Shown: piece after piece, positions 14,286-18,129 of the stretch | How the letters are laid out: every line of letters starts with the position of its first letter | Numbering within the stretch: position 1 is the stretch's first letter | DNA from: Gammaproteobacteria bacterium | Lineage (GTDB): Bacteria; Pseudomonadota; Gammaproteobacteria; Competibacterales; Competibacteraceae | NCBI GenBank assembly: GCA_024234995.1 | Contig: JACKNF010000030.1 | Coordinates: 1 to 18,129 of the forward strand | DNA: 18,129 nucleotides | Direction of reading: 5' to 3' | Notes under the pieces: generated by a model | What the model saw: the letters and a program-made list of their open reading frames with translations, nothing else | The model's database searches: none | What the model was told of the DNA's origin: nothing | Program-made: the position numbers and the translations under genes

Positions 14286-14556
14286 ACAACGATTGTGGGT
14301 ATTCTACATCGAGTATTTTTCCAGACGTACGAATCGGACTCTTTCAGAGTCTGCCCGCTTGAATTCTTGGGGAGGTACATTCCCCGCAGTTTGCGGCGTA
14401 GTCACCAAGCCGCAGGTCGAAGGCCGAAAGCTAAAGCCAGATATCCCCCAGCTTGCTGCAGGGTCGGCTTCATTGGATATCTATCCGTGCTCGGCTGCAC
14501 AAGTACGCTCGAAGAACCCTCAATATTTGGGAGTTGAGCCACAACCTCTGAGCGAG

Positions 14557-15141
14557 ATGATTGTTATGGGAAAGCTCCGCCTGTCATTTGACGATGGACC
14601 CAAACCCACGGACGCGCTGACCAAAATCCTCACCATTCTGGCGGATCATTCGGTCATCGCCGATTTTTATGTCAACGGGATTGAGATGGATAGCGCCGAA
14701 ACAAAGGCCGCCGTCAGAAAAATCCATGACAAAGGTCATAAGGTGGAAAATCACGCCTGGAGCCACAAACGGCTCGACACAATGTCTCTGGAAGAAGTTC
14801 GCCAGGAAGTCAGCCGAAACCAGGACATTATCCAAGCAGCCACCGGGCGGTTTCCGACCCGGCTTCGCCCACCTTATGGAGCAGGCGCGTATCCAAAATC
14901 ACTCGACACGGAAGTGGTCAAGGTCGCCCAGGAATTCAATCTGACCCTGACCTTATGGCAGGTCGATACGGAAGATTGGAAATCACCGATCAGTGGTAAA
15001 TACGACAAGATTCTCAGCGATGTGAAGGCCAAACAACATCTGGAACTGACGGATATCCTGATGCATGTTCTTAACAATACGGCCGACGGCCTCAATACCT
15101 TGATCGAAAAATTGAAGGAAAAAGGTTATGAGTTCGGGTAA
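14557..15141 (+). CDS. NodB-type polysaccharide deacetylase
   Basis: Predicted metal-dependent carbohydrate esterase (CE4) that removes N-acetyl groups from peptidoglycan, chitin-like or exopolysaccharide chains. From ATG 14557 it is 194 residues, just the NodB core. Motif 1 is LRLSFDDGPKP (base D12, metal D13), motif 2 is ENHAWSHKRLD (metal H66 and H70), motif 3 is RLRPPYGAGA (from R103), motif 4 is LTLWQVDTEDW and motif 5 is DILMHV (H170). All key residues are present. The frame stays open far upstream (beyond 14086), and 14286-14556 reads as plausible protein (KLKPDIPQLAAGSASLDIYPCSAAQV). The true start may therefore be a non-ATG codon such as TTG 14293, giving about 90 more residues. I chose 14557 as the first ATG; neither start has a good ribosome-binding site. 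No signal peptide is visible with either. Confidence 0.85.
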   Translation: MIVMGKLRLSFDDGPKPTDALTKILTILADHSVIADFYVNGIEMDSAETKAAVRKIHDKGHKVENHAWSHKRLDTMSLEEVRQEVSRNQDIIQAATGRFPTRLRPPYGAGAYPKSLDTEVVKVAQEFNLTLTLWQVDTEDWKSPISGKYDKILSDVKAKQHLELTDILMHVLNNTADGLNTLIEKLKEKGYEFG

Positions 15142-15511
15142 GCGCGCCTTAAACCGATGGGGCATTCTCGGTTTCTGCCTAATCTTTTGCCTGTCCGGCG
15201 CTTATGGAGAAATACCGTCAAGCCCTGAAATCGAACAGGCCAGCGCGGAATTTAAGGAAAGCGGCGCTATTGAAAGCCTGATGGTTTTGCTGGTCCCGCT
15301 CAAGCGGGGAATGTCCATTTCTGAGGTTGAAAACCTCGTGGGAAAGCCGACTTACTCTCCCGTCGACGGTCAGCACTACTATGCCACGGATGCTTATAAA
15401 CGCATCGACAAACGCGAGATCCCGCTTGGGCTGATCCTTGATTTTAGGAATGATCGCAACGCACCGACGGGCAAATTAGAATCGATATTTTTTGGGCCAA
15501 TCGGTGAATAA
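15128..15511 (+). CDS. Small periplasmic protein with a BamE/SmpA-like motif
   Basis: A 127-residue protein that starts 14 bases inside the end of the deacetylase gene (ATG 15128, preceded by AAGG), so the two are translationally linked. Residues 1-27 form a signal peptide (basic SGKRALNR, then WGILGFCLIFCLSGAYG). The cysteines there do not form a proper lipobox, so a soluble periplasmic product is likely. The segment LKRGMSISEVENLVGKPTYSP (58-78) is the pattern of BamE/SmpA-like folds, used both in outer-membrane assembly proteins and in small inhibitors. Being exported, small and placed between two cell-wall-type enzymes, it could be an inhibitor (immunity protein) for one of them; that is inference. 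No lipoprotein anchor supports a BamE orthologue. Confidence 0.75.
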   Translation: MSSGKRALNRWGILGFCLIFCLSGAYGEIPSSPEIEQASAEFKESGAIESLMVLLVPLKRGMSISEVENLVGKPTYSPVDGQHYYATDAYKRIDKREIPLGLILDFRNDRNAPTGKLESIFFGPIGE

Positions 15512-15547
15512 TCGGGTCGTGTAAATTGTCGCCTCTGGAGGTTTGGA

Positions 15548-16567
15548 ATGAATCCTCAAATCTGCACATTGGGAATGAGCGTGTTGCTCGTGGAGTTGGC
15601 CCAGCGTGTTTATGGTCCGTCAACCGCAGGCGAATTTGTCAATAAATACCGCTCGATCGAGGTCATTGGCTTAAAAGTCGAAGAGGGAGAAATACGCCGC
15701 TCGGGCGTGATCATTACCACAGCGGCTACGGCCTATGTGAACAATGGCCACAAAGTCGCAAGGACCAATCCCAATTATGTTACCCCCGGCAAACGACATA
15801 AACTCCAAAAAATTCTTCTAAGCCTTGACGATAACCGAGAGCTGAAACGCTACGTATCCTTTGACAAAGTAGGAGCGCGAATCTCCGTTTCGAACGGTCG
15901 TGAGGAACTGTTTTCCTACACTGCAAATGCCATCAAGCAATCGCTGATGGGCAAAGGCTCGCCGGAGCAAGTCAAGCAGACCGCAAACCTCATGAATTTG
16001 TGGCGGGTCTTTCAGGCCGACGTTAAAGAGCGCAACCGATCCGCATCAACCCAGGTGACCGATCGCTTGACACCGAAGGCGGCGGAAAAAGAGGGGACTG
16101 ACCAAACCATCTATCAACACAGTTTTCCCTTGAATGACATTGGGCAGTTAGTGCGCGACTATCTAGGCGTCGATTGTAATGGCTTTGTGAATCTCTATCT
16201 GATGTCCAAATACCCGGATTTGACCATTCGTTCTGCTCATGAAATGGAGGATGTCTATGTCCAAGGCGGCAAACACCAGAACAAAGTCAACAAGAATCTT
16301 CGGAATTCGACCGAAGAAATTCAAGCCGACGATGCCGTGGTCTTCTACAAGAATCATTACCATCATATCGCGGTTGTCAACACGGTTTTTCGCCGCAACA
16401 AAGACATCGCTGTCGTCTCCCTTGCAGAGTCCAGAGGCAGTTCGATGGGGGGCGTTCAAACCAACACATTTACCATCCGGCGTCAACCGACGAAGCACCA
16501 ATTCTCGATCGATGGGCGTAATGAAGAGTTTGTGAAAATTGTCGCGCCCGACCGTTGGAAGCCCTAA
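15548..16567 (+). CDS. NlpC/P60-like cysteine hydrolase (putative peptidoglycan amidase/peptidase)
   Basis: A 339-residue protein. The start is ATG 15548 with GGAGG at 15537-15541. The C-terminal half has the papain-like NlpC/P60 layout: YLGVDCNGFVNLYL with nucleophile C210, then QADDAVVFYKNHYHHIAVV with the general-base His at 272 or 273. SLAESRGSS (291-299) is a possible place for the third polar residue. Such enzymes cut peptide stems of peptidoglycan or related amide bonds. Residues 1-180 are not recognised and contain no signal peptide, so an unusual export route or a cytoplasmic role is implied. Its neighbours (exported BamE-like protein, deacetylase) point to a cell-wall-directed set. 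Its TAA stop is also the target duplication of the IS5-family element that follows, and the reading frame is unharmed. Confidence 0.8.
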   Translation: MNPQICTLGMSVLLVELAQRVYGPSTAGEFVNKYRSIEVIGLKVEEGEIRRSGVIITTAATAYVNNGHKVARTNPNYVTPGKRHKLQKILLSLDDNRELKRYVSFDKVGARISVSNGREELFSYTANAIKQSLMGKGSPEQVKQTANLMNLWRVFQADVKERNRSASTQVTDRLTPKAAEKEGTDQTIYQHSFPLNDIGQLVRDYLGVDCNGFVNLYLMSKYPDLTIRSAHEMEDVYVQGGKHQNKVNKNLRNSTEEIQADDAVVFYKNHYHHIAVVNTVFRRNKDIAVVSLAESRGSSMGGVQTNTFTIRRQPTKHQFSIDGRNEEFVKIVAPDRWKP

Positions 16568-17431
16568 GAGCCTGTTCATGATCTTTTAACGTGGAATTGA
16601 TTCAAGGAGTCCTCACAGAAGGAGGACACCGTGGAGAAGAAGTATCCGAGCGACATCAGCCGCGAAGTATTTGAAGAAAAAGTTCTGCCAGTGTTGAGAC
16701 GGGCGAGGAAGCAAACGAAGCCGATAACCGTTGATTTGTATGATGTTTTCAACGGTATTTTGTATGTGCTGAAAAGTGGCTGCCAATGGCGAATGCTGCC
16801 ATCTGACTTTCCGAAGTGGCGCACCTGCTATGACTACTGGCAAAAATGGAGCGCCAAAGAAGACGGGAAACAAAGCCTCTTGGAAGAGGCCTTAAAAAAA
16901 TGGGGTCGGCGACGTTCGACGCGGCCTTGGGCGGGATGCGAAGACGACTTTTCTTATCGTTGACGCGCAAAGCGTCAAGAATACAGACACGGCGGAACAA
17001 AAAGGCTTTGACGGTGGCAAGCTTGTTTCCGGAATCAAACGGCACATCGGCGTAGATACAAACGGGCTGCCTCGTGCCATTCACGTCACCACCGCCAATG
17101 TCACCGATCGGGCCGGAGCCTTGGCCATGTTTGCCGCCTGCAAAGACAATTTAACACGCGTCATCAAAGTGTTGGCTGATGGCGGCTACACGGGTGAATC
17201 GTTCTCTTCCGGGACTTTATCTGCAATCGGCGCGTCTGTTGACATCGCCAAACGCAGTGAGCTTCATCAGTTTGCCGTTATTCCAAAACGCTGGGTCGTC
17301 GAACGCGCTTTTGGCTGGCTCGAAAAATGTCGCAGGCTTTGGAAAAATTGCGAACGCAAACTCAACACCAGCCTTAACATGGTCGTTTTGGCTTTTCTTG
17401 CCCTGCTCCTCAAAAGATCATGAACAGGCTC
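16568..17431 (+). mobile_element. IS5-family insertion sequence (864 bp), complete
   Basis: Perfect 20-bp inverted ends, GAGCCTGTTCATGATCTTTT at 16568-16587 and its complement at 17412-17431. TAA is duplicated on both sides (16565-16567 and 17432-17434), a 3-bp target site typical of IS5-type elements. The left TAA is the stop codon of the hydrolase gene. The transposase reads in two frames with an A-run at the junction, as in the IS427-like subgroup. Confidence 0.93.
16631..17423 (+). CDS. IS5-family transposase in two frames joined at an A7 slippery run
   Basis: The first frame starts at GTG 16631 behind AAGGAGG and encodes the N-terminal part (VLYVLKSGCQWRMLPSDFPKWRTCYDYW). It would end at 16963. 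After TTAAAAAAATGGGG (about 16890-16903) a +1 frame continues VGDVRRGLGRDAKTTFLIVDAQSVKNTD. It carries the first catalytic Asp, then VLADGGYTG with the second and KRWVVERAFGWLEKCRR with the Glu, ending with TGA 17421-17423 inside the right end. Loss of one A in the seven-A run by ribosomal or transcriptional slippage would fuse the frames. Two-frame transposases are known in some IS5 subgroups, so this may be programmed expression and not damage. A simple inactivating indel in the run gives the same sequence. Confidence 0.85.
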
Positions 17432-17434
17432 TAA

Positions 17435-18129
17435 GAAGCTGTTTGAAAAGTTGTCATGCTGCCAACCGATTGAGCATAATTCTGATCATAGCGATCCTGA
17501 TCATGGCCGCTGACGTCTGTGAGAGCACTTCATGATCTTTGCTGAGCCGCCGATGCAAATTAAGCCAACCCAACGTGCGCTCCACCACCCATCGACGAGC
17601 TAAAAGCACAAAGCCTTTTTGCGTACTGTTACGCAGAACAGGTTGTAATACAAAGCGAAACCGGGAGATCGCCCAATCGAGCAGGGGGCCACGATAAGTC
17701 CCATCGACCCGGATACGCCGCAGTTTCTTGCACGCTCCGGTCAGGCGTTGAAAGACCTGCCGGGCACCGGCGGGATCGGAGACCGAGGCGGTCGTTACCA
17801 CAATCACCAATAACAACCCCAAAGTGTCCACGAGGAGATGTCGCTTACGCCCCTTCACCTGCTTGCCGCTATCGAAGCCGCGTTCACCCGGAACTTGGGT
17901 GGTTTTGACACTTTGGCTGTCCAGACAGCCGGCGGTAGGATGTTTGTGCCGCCCTGCCTTAGCCCGTACTTGCGCCCGCAACGTATCGTGGATTCTTTCC
18001 CAGGTTCCATCATTTCGCCATCGGCGAAAATAGTGGTACACACTGGGCCATTTGGGATCGTCATGCGGCAGCATCCGCCACTGAATGCCCCCGACGACCA
18101 TGTAGAGTATAGCGTTGACGACCTTTCGC
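17435..18129 (-). mobile_element. Second IS5-family element, truncated by the window edge
   Basis: The visible end begins GAAGCTGTTTGAAAAG at 17435, directly after the TAA duplicate of the neighbouring IS5 element, and the transposase runs leftward on the minus strand. The other end lies outside the window, so the boundary is inferred from the adjacency and from the similarity of its end (GAAGCTGTT) to that of its neighbour (GAGCCTGTT). Confidence 0.75.
17454..18129 (-). CDS. IS5-family transposase, 5' part outside the window
   Basis: At least 225 codons, ending with TGA at 17454-17456. An internal Met at 18101 is not the start: the frame continues upstream to the window edge as RKVVNAILY before MVVGGIQWRMLPHDDPKW, the usual IS5 N-terminal region. 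Catalytic residues lie in GCLDSQSVKTT (Asp), IRVDGTYRG (Asp) and RRWVVERTLGWLNLHRRLSKDHE (Glu). There are no frameshifts in the visible part. It is a different member of the family from the element at 16568 and is read in one continuous frame. Confidence 0.93.
   Translation of the reverse strand, partial: RKVVNAILYMVVGGIQWRMLPHDDPKWPSVYHYFRRWRNDGTWERIHDTLRAQVRAKAGRHKHPTAGCLDSQSVKTTQVPGERGFDSGKQVKGRKRHLLVDTLGLLLVIVVTTASVSDPAGARQVFQRLTGACKKLRRIRVDGTYRGPLLDWAISRFRFVLQPVLRNSTQKGFVLLARRWVVERTLGWLNLHRRLSKDHEVLSQTSAAMIRIAMIRIMLNRLAA

Noticed and set aside
1..18129. CRISPR arrays, tRNA and rRNA genes
   Set aside because: No regularly spaced direct repeats, no tRNA cloverleaf consensus and no rRNA-like stretch was seen on either strand by eye.

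Overview
The window looks like chromosomal DNA from a Gram-negative proteobacterium with a large accessory load, probably a gammaproteobacterium. Evidence for this is a PEP-CTERM surface protein (an exosortase-type sorting signal of environmental Gram-negatives), a ChaA-type cation/proton antiporter, a PfkA-family phosphofructokinase, and at least five insertion-sequence copies from three families. The lineage guess (Competibacter- or methanotroph-like) is inference only. The coding DNA is GC-rich, apart from a very AT-rich block at about 2160-2474 and an AT-rich mobile element at 8415-8683.

Layout. 1-968: tail of an unidentified cysteine-rich protein, convergent with a FitAB/VapBC-type toxin-antitoxin operon on the minus strand, with a palindromic operator overlapping its probable -10 box. 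1227-2035: a dead IS6-family element with two compensating frameshifts and no target duplication. 2036-2474: a cut-off minus-strand gene start, then an AT-rich upstream region with a sigma-54-like promoter. 2475-5293: two-gene operon encoding a large exported protein with a PKD-like and a dockerin-like C-terminus, followed by an exported cohesin-like protein with a PEP-CTERM anchor. This is a candidate noncellulosomal cohesin-dockerin pair and one of the two most interesting parts of the window.

5433-8700: mobile-element pile-up. A 3'-truncated IS1182-family copy is followed by an intact IS1182-family element and a 269-bp MITE-like element, each bounded by AACGTT. The outer sequences reconstruct a perfect 28-bp palindrome centred on that hexamer, so both elements seem to have entered the same palindromic site. 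The TPR-repeat gene just downstream (8796-10598) has open codons back to the palindrome and has probably lost its 5' end. A strong bidirectional terminator follows it.

10801-13138: housekeeping-like genes for phosphofructokinase and ChaA. 13139-13928: about 0.8 kb without a convincing gene, but with a tiny ORF and a perfect inverted repeat. 13929-16567: a same-strand cluster of a small secreted protein, a NodB-fold polysaccharide deacetylase, a small periplasmic BamE-like protein overlapping it, and an NlpC/P60-like cysteine hydrolase with no visible signal peptide. This cell-wall-targeting set could be an effector/immunity module. 16568-18129: two abutting IS5-family elements in opposite orientation. 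The first duplicated the TAA stop codon of the hydrolase gene as its target site; the second runs off the window.
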